A stretch of DNA of 64,000 nucleotides from Firmicutes bacterium AF25-13AC (GTDB lineage Bacteria > Bacillota > Clostridia > Lachnospirales > Lachnospiraceae). Shown piece by piece: positions 38,591 through 47,785 of the stretch; within the stretch, counting starts at the first letter, position 1; each line of letters begins with the position of its first letter. The stretch is from positions 1-64,000 of the forward strand of contig QUFP01000002.1 in NCBI GenBank assembly GCA_003478935.1. Reading direction: 5' to 3'. A program made the position numbers and the translations under genes. The notes under the pieces were generated by a model that had not been told where the DNA came from, made no database searches, and saw only the letters and a list, made by a program, of their open reading frames with translations.

Positions 38591-38600
38591 TTGCTATAAT
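38591..38600 (+). promoter_or_regulatory. Extended -10 promoter of the ABC transporter operon
   Basis: TTGCTATAAT at 38591-38600 contains a perfect TATAAT with TG one base upstream. No convincing -35 box at 17 bases, which fits activator dependence. Confidence 0.5.
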
Positions 38601-38659
38601 CAACACATCAGATATGAAAAGTTTCTAAAGAAACAATAAAAAAAAGGAGGACTGCGGAC

Positions 38660-39598
38660 ATGGCAAACAAAAAAACGCCGGGTGTGGCAAAGAAAAAGGT
38701 TAATTGGAAAATATACCTGAGAAATACCTGGCAGCTGTATGTGATGATGTTGATACCGATTATCTGGCTGATTTGTTTCAAATATAAGCCGATGCTGTAC
38801 ATCGTTGTTGCATTTAAAAAGTATAACATTTTCAAAGGAATTTGGGAGTCTCCGTGGGTTGGTTTTAAATATTTCAAGGAGGCATTCGGATCAAGTGAGT
38901 TCTGGTTTGCAGTAAAGAATACATTGATTTTAAATATCGGTGATTTGATTATCGGATTTCCATTCCCGATTTTTTTGGCACTGTTTTTAAATGAGTTAAG
39001 AAGTACGGGCGTCCGCAAGATGACTCAGATCGTTTTGTATCTGCCAAACTTCCTTTCTTGGGTTATTATCGCAGGTATCAGTACTCAGCTGTTCTCAGGA
39101 AATGGTCTGTTAAATGGTGTACTTGGCGTATTTGGTTTACCAACAGTACCGTTCTTAACAAATACAATTTGGTGGAGAATTATTTACTGGGTAATGGGTA
39201 TCTGGCAGTCAGCTGGTTATTCACTGATCATTTATTTGGCAGCACTTATGGGAACTGACCCGTCACAGAGTGAGGCAGCTTACCTTGATGGTGCAACAAG
39301 ATTACAGCGTATCTGGTATGTAACAATTCCTCAGATTATGCCGACCATTTCCACACTGCTTATTATGCAGCTTGGTAAAGTCATCAACATCGCATTCGAC
39401 CGTCCTTACATGATGAGCAACATGCTTGTAAAGGATGCATCAAATGTACTTAGTGTATATGTATACGAAGTTGGTATCGGTAAGGGACGTTTTGACTACG
39501 CAACAGCAGTTGGTCTGTTCCAGTCTGTAATCGGTATCGCTATGGTAATTATTTTTGATAAGATCGCTAAGAAAATGGGACAGGGAGGTGTCATGTAA
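38660..39598 (+). CDS. Carbohydrate ABC transporter permease, LplB family
   Basis: A 312-residue inner membrane protein with six or more predicted helices. The N-terminal cytoplasmic stretch is KKKVNWKIYLRNTWQLYVMMLIPIIWLICF. The EAA loop contacting the ATPase is EAAYLDGATRLQRIWYVTIPQIMP (about residues 208-231). Similar to LplB/YtcP-system permeases that import complex glycan oligosaccharides. RBS AAAGGAGG. It overlaps the next gene by one base. No ATPase gene is in the locus, so a shared MsmX-type ATPase is probably encoded elsewhere. Confidence 0.93.
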   Translation: MANKKTPGVAKKKVNWKIYLRNTWQLYVMMLIPIIWLICFKYKPMLYIVVAFKKYNIFKGIWESPWVGFKYFKEAFGSSEFWFAVKNTLILNIGDLIIGFPFPIFLALFLNELRSTGVRKMTQIVLYLPNFLSWVIIAGISTQLFSGNGLLNGVLGVFGLPTVPFLTNTIWWRIIYWVMGIWQSAGYSLIIYLAALMGTDPSQSEAAYLDGATRLQRIWYVTIPQIMPTISTLLIMQLGKVINIAFDRPYMMSNMLVKDASNVLSVYVYEVGIGKGRFDYATAVGLFQSVIGIAMVIIFDKIAKKMGQGGVM

Positions 39599-40464
39599 TG
39601 GACGGATTAAAAACAAAAGAAGATCGCCGCTTTCAGACGTTCTGGGTAATCTTTTTTATCTTAATCAGTGTGATTGCAATTATCCCGGTACTTCGTGTAA
39701 TTTCCATTTCATTCTCTGGTAGAGATGCAATCAACAAGGGACAGGTATTTATCTTCCCGATTGGATTTAATGTAGATGCTTATGCAAAGGCATTAAAGAG
39801 TGGTACATTTGTAAGCTCTTTTGGATATTCCATTATTCTTATGGCAGTTGTAACTGCAGTTGATATGATTATGACTATCCTTCTTGCATATCCGCTTTCA
39901 AGAAAGGGTCTGAAGGGTTCAAAGATTGTCAATCTGTTCTGCGTTATCACCATGTATTTAAACCTTGGTACAATCCCGAACTACTTAAATATCAAGTCTT
40001 TCGGCATGATTGATACTGTATGGGCATTGATCATTCCTGGTGCACTTAGTGTTTACAACATGATCATCATGCGTACTGCATTTGCAAGTATTGATGATTC
40101 CTTGTATGAGGCAGCACGTATTGATGGATGCGGTGAGTTCAAGATTATGTATCGTATCGCAATACCGCTTTGTGTACCGACTATCGCAACTCTTTGTCTG
40201 TTCTACGCAGTAGGTCGTTGGAATGGTATTGATGATCAGCTGTACTATGTACAGAAGACAGGTCTTCATACTGTTCAGATGGCGTTAAAGCAGATGATCG
40301 AGGCTGTAAATGTTCAGTCTGAGGAGAGTGGTACAACACAGCTTGTAGCAGAGAATATTAAGGCAGCAAGTATTACGCTGTCCATGACTCCGATGTTAGT
40401 TGTATATCCATTCATCCAGAGATTCTTCACTCAGGGTATTATGCTGGGTGCAGTAAAGGGTTGA
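39598..40464 (+). CDS. Carbohydrate ABC transporter permease, YtcP/LplC family
   Basis: A 288-residue partner permease with six predicted helices, starting IIPVLRVISISFSGRDAI. The EAA loop is YEAARIDGCGEFKIMYRIAIPLCVP (about residues 180-204), and it ends QRFFTQGIMLGAVKG, the standard YtcP/LplC ending. The ATG overlaps the stop of the first permease (GTAATGG), so translation is coupled. It forms the heterodimeric channel with the preceding protein. Confidence 0.93.
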   Translation: MDGLKTKEDRRFQTFWVIFFILISVIAIIPVLRVISISFSGRDAINKGQVFIFPIGFNVDAYAKALKSGTFVSSFGYSIILMAVVTAVDMIMTILLAYPLSRKGLKGSKIVNLFCVITMYLNLGTIPNYLNIKSFGMIDTVWALIIPGALSVYNMIIMRTAFASIDDSLYEAARIDGCGEFKIMYRIAIPLCVPTIATLCLFYAVGRWNGIDDQLYYVQKTGLHTVQMALKQMIEAVNVQSEESGTTQLVAENIKAASITLSMTPMLVVYPFIQRFFTQGIMLGAVKG

Positions 40465-40494
40465 TTTTACACAATATTTTTTCAAAGTGAGTGT

Positions 40495-40525
40495 CTGCGC
40501 TGTCTGGCTAAAGCCAGACGGGCAG
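40495..40525 (+). other. Intercistronic hairpin between permease and binding-protein genes
   Basis: CTGC and GTCTGGC pair with GCCAGAC and GCAG around a TAAA loop. No T-run follows. Such hairpins between transporter genes often set differential mRNA stability so that the binding protein is made in excess; inferred. Confidence 0.65.
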
Positions 40526-40560
40526 TGACATCATAAAAAATCTTTTAGGAGGAGTTTACA

Positions 40561-42093
40561 ATGAGAAAGATGAGAAAATCAGCTGCAGTAGCTCTTACAG
40601 CAGCAATGGCAGTAACAAGCATGGGCGTGATTCCGGCAATGGCAGACGAAACCACTACAATTCGTGTTATGGTTTGGGACCGTGGAGATGCTCCGCAGGG
40701 TATGACTGTTGAGGAGAACAAGATGAGCGAGTGGATCAACGAGCAGGTTGCAGATCTGGGTCTGCAGGTTGAGTTCGTAGCTGTTCCAAGATCTACCAGT
40801 GAGGATGTTCTGACAACTATGATGACTGGTGGAAATGCACCTGATATCATTTTCTCTTATGACCAGAACGTATTCTTAAACTACGCAAATCTGGGTGGTC
40901 TGGCTGATCTGACTGACGCTTACGAGAATATCGGAACTACTATTCAGGAGCAGTCTGGTGATATCCAGAACATGGGTCTGTATGATGGATCACAGTACGC
41001 AATCCTGTCAAAGAGAGGAACTGAGAATCCGCGTCATACCGCTTACATCCGCAAGGATATCCTCGATGAGATGGGACTTGAGGTTCCGACTACAAAGCAG
41101 GAGCTGATTGATGATCTGTATGCAATTCATGAGAAGTATCCTGATATGATTCCGTGGAGCATGGGCGGACGTCAGGATACAGAGAAGATGTATCTGAACT
41201 TTGTTGGTTCCTATGTAACCTTCGAGGATGAGAAGGATGAGTTTACCTACAGCGAGAATTATATCGTAGCTCATGACGGCGCATTAGATGGTATTAGAGA
41301 GATGAACCAACTGTACAACGATGGCATTATCGTTCAGGATTTTGCTACTGATACAGATGAGTCCGTACATAAGTCAAACATCGCAGCTGGTAAGGTTGCA
41401 TTCTTCTTGGATGATAACTCTACTCAGTGGGAGAATATCCATACCTTAAACAATGACCTTGACAAGTCCACTTTCGTTCCAGTTGAGTGTTTCACTCAGG
41501 AGAATGGAGATATTCGTAACGTATACGAGCAGATGTATGGTATGTGGATCATGGTTCCGGCAGCAAGCGAGGATAAGGTTGAGGCATGCATGACTTATCT
41601 GAACTGGTTAGCAGATCCGACCAATGCAGAGAACGTAGCTTACACACCAGAGCATGAGGTTAGCAAGAATGGTGTTCCGGTTGCATTTACTGCTGATGAG
41701 TTAAGTACAATGGGTTACAAGGGAACTCTTGATGATTACAACATCGTAAACAAGCATTTCGCATTCCAGGATGATGAGGCTGGTATTGTTGAGAGTGCTA
41801 TGGGTAAGGATCCGATCGACTCCAAGGAGTGGTATGAGAACTTCTATGAGACAGTTGCAATTGGCAAGTATCGTTATCCAGTATTCTCTATCAATGCTGA
41901 GGCAGAGAACGAGTATGGTACTCAGATCCGTTCTGATCTGATCGAGTATGTATACAGACTGATCAGCTGCAAGCCAGATGAGTTTGATTCCTTAGAGGCT
42001 CAGTTAAAGAGTGATATGGACAATGCAGGTCTGACCGACATTATCGAGGGAAGAGCTGCTCTGTATGATGAAGAGATGGCAGCAGCAGAATAA
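40561..42093 (+). CDS. Extracellular solute-binding protein of the glycan ABC transporter
   Basis: A 510-residue substrate-binding protein (family 1 / LplA-YtcQ type). A signal peptide (residues 1-28) ends PAMA before DETT. There is no lipobox cysteine, unusual for a Gram-positive binding protein. The mature part has TIRVMVWDRGDAP, LTTMMTGGNAPDIIFSYD, a helical middle and IRSDLIEYVYRLISCKPDEFDSLEAQLK near the end. RBS AGGAGG. It captures oligosaccharides for the two permeases. How it stays at the membrane without a lipid anchor is unclear. Confidence 0.92.
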   Translation: MRKMRKSAAVALTAAMAVTSMGVIPAMADETTTIRVMVWDRGDAPQGMTVEENKMSEWINEQVADLGLQVEFVAVPRSTSEDVLTTMMTGGNAPDIIFSYDQNVFLNYANLGGLADLTDAYENIGTTIQEQSGDIQNMGLYDGSQYAILSKRGTENPRHTAYIRKDILDEMGLEVPTTKQELIDDLYAIHEKYPDMIPWSMGGRQDTEKMYLNFVGSYVTFEDEKDEFTYSENYIVAHDGALDGIREMNQLYNDGIIVQDFATDTDESVHKSNIAAGKVAFFLDDNSTQWENIHTLNNDLDKSTFVPVECFTQENGDIRNVYEQMYGMWIMVPAASEDKVEACMTYLNWLADPTNAENVAYTPEHEVSKNGVPVAFTADELSTMGYKGTLDDYNIVNKHFAFQDDEAGIVESAMGKDPIDSKEWYENFYETVAIGKYRYPVFSINAEAENEYGTQIRSDLIEYVYRLISCKPDEFDSLEAQLKSDMDNAGLTDIIEGRAALYDEEMAAAE

Positions 42094-42126
42094 ATTGTAA
42101 CAACATAAGCGAATACGCAATACAGA

Positions 42127-42157
42127 AAGCGGGGGCTTACACGGCTCCCGCTTTTTA
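42127..42157 (+). terminator. Rho-independent terminator after the transporter operon
   Basis: AGCGGGGGC pairs with GCTCCCGCT across TTACACG, followed by TTTTT. Confidence 0.85.
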
Positions 42158-42178
42158 CTTTATAAAGGAGGAAACAAG

Positions 42179-42943
42179 ATGATAGCAGTAATCAGCGACG
42201 TGCATTTTCCATCCAATGCAGAACGGCAAAAGATTATGGAGACAGGACTAAAAAAGCTTACTGGTATTCGTGCACTTTTTATCTGCGGCGATTTCACAGA
42301 TAATCGCAAAGACACAAAGCCAGAAGAGGAGATGAAACTGCCAGAATATATAAAGAAGCTGCCATATCCTGTTTTCTTTATTGATGGTAATCATGAAGAT
42401 TATGATGTATTAAAAAGACTTCCTAAGATTAGTGATAGTGAAAATGAATTATTTTTTCAAAAGAGCGGATGCAGCCTAACAGCAGAAAATACAATGAAGG
42501 CATCAGATGGCATTTACTACCTGAAAAGAGGAAGTGTATGTAAAATCGACGGATTTTCTATACTTTTAATTGGTGGAAGCACAACAGGCCCTGGGTATAA
42601 GAAAAACCATCCTGATATCTGGCAGAAAGATGAGGATCTGTCAAAAGAGGATGAAAAGCGAATTTTAAAATCATTGCAGGAAAATGATCATACATTTGAT
42701 CTGATTTTCACACATACAGTTCCAGAGTGTATGGTAAAGGCATGGTTTCCAGATAAGGATCTGTCAGTGACAAATAAAATTTTAGAACACGTATGGCAGT
42801 CGGTTTCTTATCAGTACTGGCTGTTTGGCCATTTTCATGAGGATGTAGATTACCCGGAACGTATGCACTGTCTTTACAATGATGTGATGCTTCTTGAGGC
42901 ATTAAAAGACGGTGGTATACGTGCAGAAAGGAGAAAACTATGA
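42179..42943 (+). CDS. Calcineurin-like metallophosphoesterase
   Basis: A 254-residue cytosolic protein. Metal-binding motifs in order are VISDVHFPSN (D-x-H), ICGDFTDN (GD), FIDGNHEDYDV (GNHE), a histidine in IFTHTVPE, and LFGHFHEDVDY (GHxH). The RBS AAGGAGG precedes the ATG. The gene overlaps the next by 4 bases (ATGA), so the two phosphoesterase-type enzymes are translationally coupled. Its position inside a glycan locus suggests a phosphorylated sugar or phosphodiester substrate; not proven. Confidence 0.88.
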   Translation: MIAVISDVHFPSNAERQKIMETGLKKLTGIRALFICGDFTDNRKDTKPEEEMKLPEYIKKLPYPVFFIDGNHEDYDVLKRLPKISDSENELFFQKSGCSLTAENTMKASDGIYYLKRGSVCKIDGFSILLIGGSTTGPGYKKNHPDIWQKDEDLSKEDEKRILKSLQENDHTFDLIFTHTVPECMVKAWFPDKDLSVTNKILEHVWQSVSYQYWLFGHFHEDVDYPERMHCLYNDVMLLEALKDGGIRAERRKL

Positions 42944-43671
42944 GAAATTATGAGATAAAGACAGACCTTCATACACATACGCTTGCAAGCACTCATGCCT
43001 ATAGCACGCTAGAGGAAAATTGTCGTGGTGCATTTGCAAACGGTCTTGAAGGAATCAATATGAGTGATCATGGACCGTCAATGCCTGATGCACCGTATGA
43101 AGGTCATTTTTCTAATATGAGGATTTTGCCAGAGTACATCCATGGTATAAAGGTTTGGAAGGGTGCTGAGGCCAATATTGTAGATTATGAGGGACGTATT
43201 GATCTTACTGAGCACACACTCGGACGTCTTGAGTGCATTGTGGCATCATTTCATGAGCAGACTTTTAAGGCAGGAACAGTTGAACAGCACACAAATGCGT
43301 ATATGCAGGCACTTAAAAATCCTAAGATTCATATTTTAGGTCATAGTGGCACTGCACAATATCCGTATGATCATGATACTGTCATAAAAGAGGCAGCACG
43401 TCTTGGAAAGGCAATCGAGTTAAATGAAGCTACCTTTCATGTGCGTCCATCTTCTATTGCAAACTGCCGTAAAATAATTGCAAAGTGCAAAAAGTATGGA
43501 GCCTTTATAAGTGTCGATTCAGATGCTCATTTCAGTGCGTTTGTTGGAGTGTATGACTGTGCAAGAAAGCTTCTTGATGAATTAGACTTTCCTCAGGAAC
43601 TGATTATCAATCGTAACGCTGAAACTGTGAGCAAGTGGTTAAAAGAGCTAGCCGCAGCAAGCGAAAATTAA
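42940..43671 (+). CDS. PHP-domain phosphatase, YcdX-like
   Basis: A 243-residue protein with the YcdX signature: TDLHTHTLASTHAYSTLEEN (H-x-H), MSDHGPSMPDAP, KGAEANIVDYEGRIDL (metal-bridging Glu), VASFHEQTF, HILGHSGT and SVDSDAHFS. YcdX-type proteins are trinuclear zinc phosphatases. Cytosolic, no signal. The start ATG overlaps the metallophosphoesterase stop and follows GGAGAAA. It converges on the AraC gene (stops 2 bases apart). Substrate unknown. Confidence 0.9.
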   Translation: MRNYEIKTDLHTHTLASTHAYSTLEENCRGAFANGLEGINMSDHGPSMPDAPYEGHFSNMRILPEYIHGIKVWKGAEANIVDYEGRIDLTEHTLGRLECIVASFHEQTFKAGTVEQHTNAYMQALKNPKIHILGHSGTAQYPYDHDTVIKEAARLGKAIELNEATFHVRPSSIANCRKIIAKCKKYGAFISVDSDAHFSAFVGVYDCARKLLDELDFPQELIINRNAETVSKWLKELAAASEN

Positions 43672-43673
43672 TA

Positions 43674-44600
43674 TTAAAGCTCAACATTTGATTGCTGACT
43701 TGTGATCGTCGTTGAGCTAGAGCGCATTGCAGATGGAGACTGATCGTAAGTCTGGCGGAAAATTCTGTTAAACTGAGAAAAGCTTTGAAAGCCACATGAC
43801 TGTGCAATTTCAGAGATAGGGTGGTTGGTTGAGAGCAAAAGATCCCTTGCACGAGTAATGCGTACCTTTTGAATATAGTTTATCAGTGTAAAGCCAGTAA
43901 CTTTTTTAAACTGGTGAGACAGATAGCAGGAGCTTAAAAAGAATTTGTCAGCCAATGAATCAAGTGACAGTTCTTCTTCATAGTGACTGTGGATATAGTA
44001 GGCAATGCTGTATATTTTTTGTGTTGCAGAGTTGCCGGATGACTTGTTTGTGTATAGATTTTTGTCCTGATTTTGCTGAATCGCATACAAAAACTGTATA
44101 AACATCGAGTGAATAATAAGCCGCTGTTCTGGGTGCTCCAGATAGTCATGATTTCGCGAAAAAGTATAAATTTCATCAATGATGTCCAGCACCTGTCTTC
44201 GTATTTCTTCGGGAAAACGATAGATTGGTGTCTGGGCATTAAAAATAGATAAAAGCGGCAGATAATAATCTGTCATGCCAAAGAGATCTTTCGGGTACCA
44301 GAAGGAAATGATTAGTCGTTTGCTTGGCGGACCAGCCGGATATTCAGTCCGATGAAGAATAGTCGGCGGCAGCAGCACAATGTCGCCTTCCTCAAGAGAA
44401 TATGGCACACCTTCAATAAAATGGATGGCATCAGGAGAGAGTGGAATCATGATTTCATGAAAGCGGTGTGAGTGCTGAAATTCCATGTTAATTTGCTTAT
44501 AGCGCTCTCCATAATCAAAATAATAAAAAAGAGAAACATCACAGTCATTTATAATAATGCTGTAATTGCGTTGATATTTAAGCTGAAGCGAATGATCCAT
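43674..44600 (-). CDS. AraC-family transcriptional regulator with cupin sensor domain
   Basis: A 308-residue regulator. The N-terminal cupin-like ligand domain (FQHSHRFHEIMIPLSPDAIHFIEG...LEEGDIVLLPPTILHRTEYP) is followed by a C-terminal double helix-turn-helix: LSLDSLADKFFLSSCYLSHQFKK and HPISEIAQSCGFQSFSQFNRIFRQ. The ATG at 44600 has a TTGGAGG site 5 bases away and is preferred over 44612. Divergent from the GH105 gene, it probably activates the locus in response to an oligosaccharide. Confidence 0.92.
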   Translation of the reverse strand: MDHSLQLKYQRNYSIIINDCDVSLFYYFDYGERYKQINMEFQHSHRFHEIMIPLSPDAIHFIEGVPYSLEEGDIVLLPPTILHRTEYPAGPPSKRLIISFWYPKDLFGMTDYYLPLLSIFNAQTPIYRFPEEIRRQVLDIIDEIYTFSRNHDYLEHPEQRLIIHSMFIQFLYAIQQNQDKNLYTNKSSGNSATQKIYSIAYYIHSHYEEELSLDSLADKFFLSSCYLSHQFKKVTGFTLINYIQKVRITRARDLLLSTNHPISEIAQSCGFQSFSQFNRIFRQTYDQSPSAMRSSSTTITSQQSNVEL

Positions 44601-44718
44601 TGAAACCTCCAATAGTATTTATAAAACTGTAACATCAGTATAACGATTTACAGCAAAATATGCAAGAAATATTGAAAAAGAAAACAAATTTTAAATAGAT
44701 ATTTTGTATGCCATTTTG

Positions 44719-44763
44719 TATACTGAGTACAAGATGTAACAGTTTATGCATAACGTGTAACAG
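44719..44763 (+). promoter_or_regulatory. Candidate AraC operator and promoter upstream of GH105
   Basis: TGTAACAG occurs at 44735-44742 and again at 44756-44763, exactly 21 bases apart, two helical turns. A further CTGTAACA is near 44627 by the araC start. This is the direct-repeat spacing typical of AraC binding. A TATACT box is at 44719-44724. The order of operator and -10 box is ambiguous, so the transcription start is not fixed. Confidence 0.5.
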
Positions 44764-44822
44764 ATTACATAGAGTATGTTTGAATATTCAAACAAAAACA
44801 TAAAAGAAAAGGAGCGGGGACG

Positions 44823-45923
44823 ATGGAGAACGTAACAGCAGCTCAGGTAAAGGATGCCTTAGAGCGTGTGATCGCAAGCTTTCAGACTGTATTGTATGAG
44901 GATGATGAGCAGTTTTTAGAGAATATGAAGACAAAGAATCTGGAGGGCGATGATATTCGCAGATACCAGCATTGGGAGTGGACACAGGGTGTTGGTTTAT
45001 ATGGATTCTGGCGTCTTTTTGAAGCGACAAAGAAGCCAGAGTATTTGGACATTTTAAAGCGTTTCTATGAAAAGCAAATGGAGGTTGGTCTTCCTGGAAA
45101 GAATATCAATACCGTAACCCCTCTTCTTGCAATGTCTTATTTTGCAGAGTATACGAAAAATGATGAGTATCTGGCAATCTGTGACGAGTGGGCTGAGAGC
45201 ATTATGCACGATTTTTTGCGCACAGAGGAAGGCGGTCTTCAGCACAAAACCTCTGATACCCTGAATAATGGTGAGCTTTGGGATGATACCTTATTTATGA
45301 CAGTATTGTTTTTAGCTAATATGGGACGTATTCGCGGCAAGAAGGAATATATTGAAGAAGCGCAGTATCAGTTCCTTCTTCATGTAAAATATCTGACAGA
45401 CAAAAAGACAGGTATGTGGTTCCACGGCTGGACTTTTGATGGTCATCACAACTTTGCAGAGGCACTGTGGGGAAGAGGAAACTGTTGGATTACAATGGCA
45501 ATTCCGGAATTTCTTGATATGGTAGAGTGCCCGACAGCAGTTCGCCGCATTTTAGAGGAGTCCGAGCGTGCTCAGGTCAACGCACTGATGCGTTTCCAGG
45601 ATGAATCTGGTATGTGGCATACTTTAGTAGACGATCCGACCTCTTATGTAGAGGCGAGTGCAACATGCGGTTTTGCATACGGTATCCTGCGTGCAGTTGA
45701 TCTTGGCATTGTTGATAAGTCATGCGCAAATTCTGCAATGAAGGCGCTTGCACCGATCTTAAAATGTGTCAGTGAAGAAGGCAAGGTAGAGCAGGTTTCC
45801 TACGGAACACCGATGGGAAGAGAGAGCAAGGATTTCTATAAGCAGATCCCGCTTATTCCTATGCCGTATGGACAGGCACTGGCAATTTTGTTCTTCATGG
45901 AAGCATTGAAGCTTTGCAAATAA
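44823..45923 (+). CDS. Unsaturated glucuronyl/rhamnogalacturonyl hydrolase, GH105
   Basis: A 366-residue alpha/alpha-barrel enzyme of the YteR/YesR type. Blocks include YQHWEWTQGVGLYGFWRLFEATKK, LQHKTSDTLNNGELWDDTLFMTVLFLANMG (with the catalytic Asp region), FAEALWGRGNCWITMAIPEF and YVEASATCGFAYGILRAV. No signal peptide, so it acts in the cytosol on unsaturated disaccharides made by pectin or rhamnogalacturonan lyases. RBS AAGGAGCGGGG. First gene of a unit under AraC control. Confidence 0.92.
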   Translation: MENVTAAQVKDALERVIASFQTVLYEDDEQFLENMKTKNLEGDDIRRYQHWEWTQGVGLYGFWRLFEATKKPEYLDILKRFYEKQMEVGLPGKNINTVTPLLAMSYFAEYTKNDEYLAICDEWAESIMHDFLRTEEGGLQHKTSDTLNNGELWDDTLFMTVLFLANMGRIRGKKEYIEEAQYQFLLHVKYLTDKKTGMWFHGWTFDGHHNFAEALWGRGNCWITMAIPEFLDMVECPTAVRRILEESERAQVNALMRFQDESGMWHTLVDDPTSYVEASATCGFAYGILRAVDLGIVDKSCANSAMKALAPILKCVSEEGKVEQVSYGTPMGRESKDFYKQIPLIPMPYGQALAILFFMEALKLCK

Positions 45924-45955
45924 AAACAGCTAAAATAGCTGGAGGAGTATAGAAA

Positions 45956-47629
45956 ATGAAGCGTTATATTGATTATCTGATTCGCAGCGAGGAACATCGT
46001 GTAGATGAAATGCTGTTTTTGCAGATTAAGGATAAGAACGATTTATGTTATGGACTGATGCGAGGCGATGTGATTGAGGCAAAGCCAACGATCTATATGA
46101 TGGCAACAGCACTGGCATTATATTTAAACAGCAGAAGCCGCTATTATAAGAGCGAGAAGCTGATGGAAGCGCTGCAGCTGGCGGCAGATGGTGTGGCACG
46201 TGTTCAGAGAAAAAGCGGCTATATTGATTATCCGTGCTGTAATTTTTTCTCAGCACCAGATACAAGCTTTTGCTATAAAAGATTAAATGATGGCTATCGC
46301 CTGATGAAAAAATATCAGGATGTAGCAGATACAACTATTCTTCAGAAAAAGTATCTTGCTATTATGAGAATGGCAGCAGAGGCTATTCGTGATGGTGGAT
46401 TCCATACACCGAACCATCGCTGGGGTATTTGTGCCGCACTTATGCAGGCAGCCAAACTGTTTGCTGATGATACTGAGTTTGCAAAGAGCCTTATGGACCG
46501 TACTGTTTTATACCTTCAGGAAGGCATTGACGGAAATTCTGAGGGTGAGTATGCAGAGCGTTCCACCGGAAATTATAATGCTGTTGTCAACAATGCAATG
46601 ATGGCAATGTATCAGTGCTCAAAAGATGTGAAGTATCTGGGATATGTAGAACGCAATTTAAATATGATGATGTACTACATTGAACCAAATGATATGGTCT
46701 TTACTCAGAATTCTACACGTCAGGATCAGGGCAAAGAAATTTTTATGGACAAGTATCTGTATCAGTACCTATATTTGCTTGCATACGATGGCACAGATGG
46801 TTTTATCAAGCTGACACCAGAGGAGCATGCACGATTTGATGGTGCTGCACATCAGATTATAAAGGGCTGTGCTGAGACTGGACGTCAGGCACCAAATTGT
46901 CTTCATCTTTTGATGATTTATGATAAGACACTTGATTATACATTTGAAAATTGTGGTTTCTTAAAGACATACCACAAGCTTTTCAAAGAAGCTGGTGTAC
47001 TTCGTGTGAAGAAAGAAAATTATTCCTACACTGTTATGAAGAATCGAAGCGCCTTTTTGTACTTTAACGTAAATGGTTTAGAAGCATTTTTAAAGATTGG
47101 CGAAAGCTACTGTGAGATTCGTAATTTTGTTCCAGATGAGATGGATGTACAGGAAGGAAAGACTGTTCTTTCACACACAGCAAGAGGCTGGTATTATCTG
47201 CCATGGAAGGAAAAGCAAAATACAAGCGACTGGTGGCAGATGGATCACAAAAAGCGTGATCTTATGATTACAAGTGATCTTCACACTCAGGTAGTCATCA
47301 CAGAGTTAGCAGATGGTCTTGAAATCAGCGTAGATACAGACGGGTTAGAGCGTTTGCCGCTTCGTATGGAGCTTTGTGTGCCGTCACAAACGACCTTAGA
47401 GAATGATCATTTCTGCATGGAGACAGTGGCTGGAAAGTCAATGGTTCTGTCAGATGATTATGTAACAATGACAAAGGGACTTACAAGCATCGAGTTTGGA
47501 CCAGGTGCATGCGAGCATCATTTTAAGGGACATTATTCAGGCGAAGAAGTAAATGCTGATGGATATACAATCTACTGCAATACATATACGCCGACAAAGA
47601 GAGTTTACACTCTGAAGGTAAAACAATAA
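45956..47629 (+). CDS. Uncharacterised polysaccharide-lyase-like protein (557 aa)
   Basis: A large cytosolic protein without a signal peptide. Residues ~1-310 look like an alpha/alpha-toroid: YMMATALALYLNSRSRYYKSEKLMEALQLAADG, HTPNHRWGICAALMQAAKLF, NYNAVVNNAMMAMYQ. The rest is a beta-sandwich-like domain (SAFLYFNVNGLEAFLKIGESYCEIRNF...TARGWYYLPWKE). This two-domain plan resembles heparinase II/III-like lyases or hydrolases. NHRW and NYNAVVNN are plausible active-site regions. RBS GGAGG; 32 bases after GH105, so co-transcribed. A specific family cannot be named with confidence. Confidence 0.7.
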   Translation: MKRYIDYLIRSEEHRVDEMLFLQIKDKNDLCYGLMRGDVIEAKPTIYMMATALALYLNSRSRYYKSEKLMEALQLAADGVARVQRKSGYIDYPCCNFFSAPDTSFCYKRLNDGYRLMKKYQDVADTTILQKKYLAIMRMAAEAIRDGGFHTPNHRWGICAALMQAAKLFADDTEFAKSLMDRTVLYLQEGIDGNSEGEYAERSTGNYNAVVNNAMMAMYQCSKDVKYLGYVERNLNMMMYYIEPNDMVFTQNSTRQDQGKEIFMDKYLYQYLYLLAYDGTDGFIKLTPEEHARFDGAAHQIIKGCAETGRQAPNCLHLLMIYDKTLDYTFENCGFLKTYHKLFKEAGVLRVKKENYSYTVMKNRSAFLYFNVNGLEAFLKIGESYCEIRNFVPDEMDVQEGKTVLSHTARGWYYLPWKEKQNTSDWWQMDHKKRDLMITSDLHTQVVITELADGLEISVDTDGLERLPLRMELCVPSQTTLENDHFCMETVAGKSMVLSDDYVTMTKGLTSIEFGPGACEHHFKGHYSGEEVNADGYTIYCNTYTPTKRVYTLKVKQ

Positions 47630-47647
47630 ATGTAAATACAAATAAAA

Positions 47648-47680
47648 ATACCCGGCTTTTACAGGCCGGGTATCTTTATT
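47648..47680 (+). terminator. Rho-independent terminator
   Basis: ATACCCGGC pairs with GCCGGGTAT across a 7-8 base loop, followed by CTTTATTT. Confidence 0.85.
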
Positions 47681-47689
47681 TGTAAAAGT

Positions 47690-47699
47690 ATGATATAAT
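47690..47699 (+). promoter_or_regulatory. Extended -10 promoter of the sugar kinase gene
   Basis: TATGATATAAT contains TATAAT at 47694-47699 with TG one base upstream. No clear -35 box. Confidence 0.4.
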
Positions 47700-47785
47700 A
47701 CATTGCAGTTAATACCCCTGGTAAGGGAAGATCAGTACAATATATATATAGAAGCAATACAATTTTAGAAAGGCAGGATACATAT

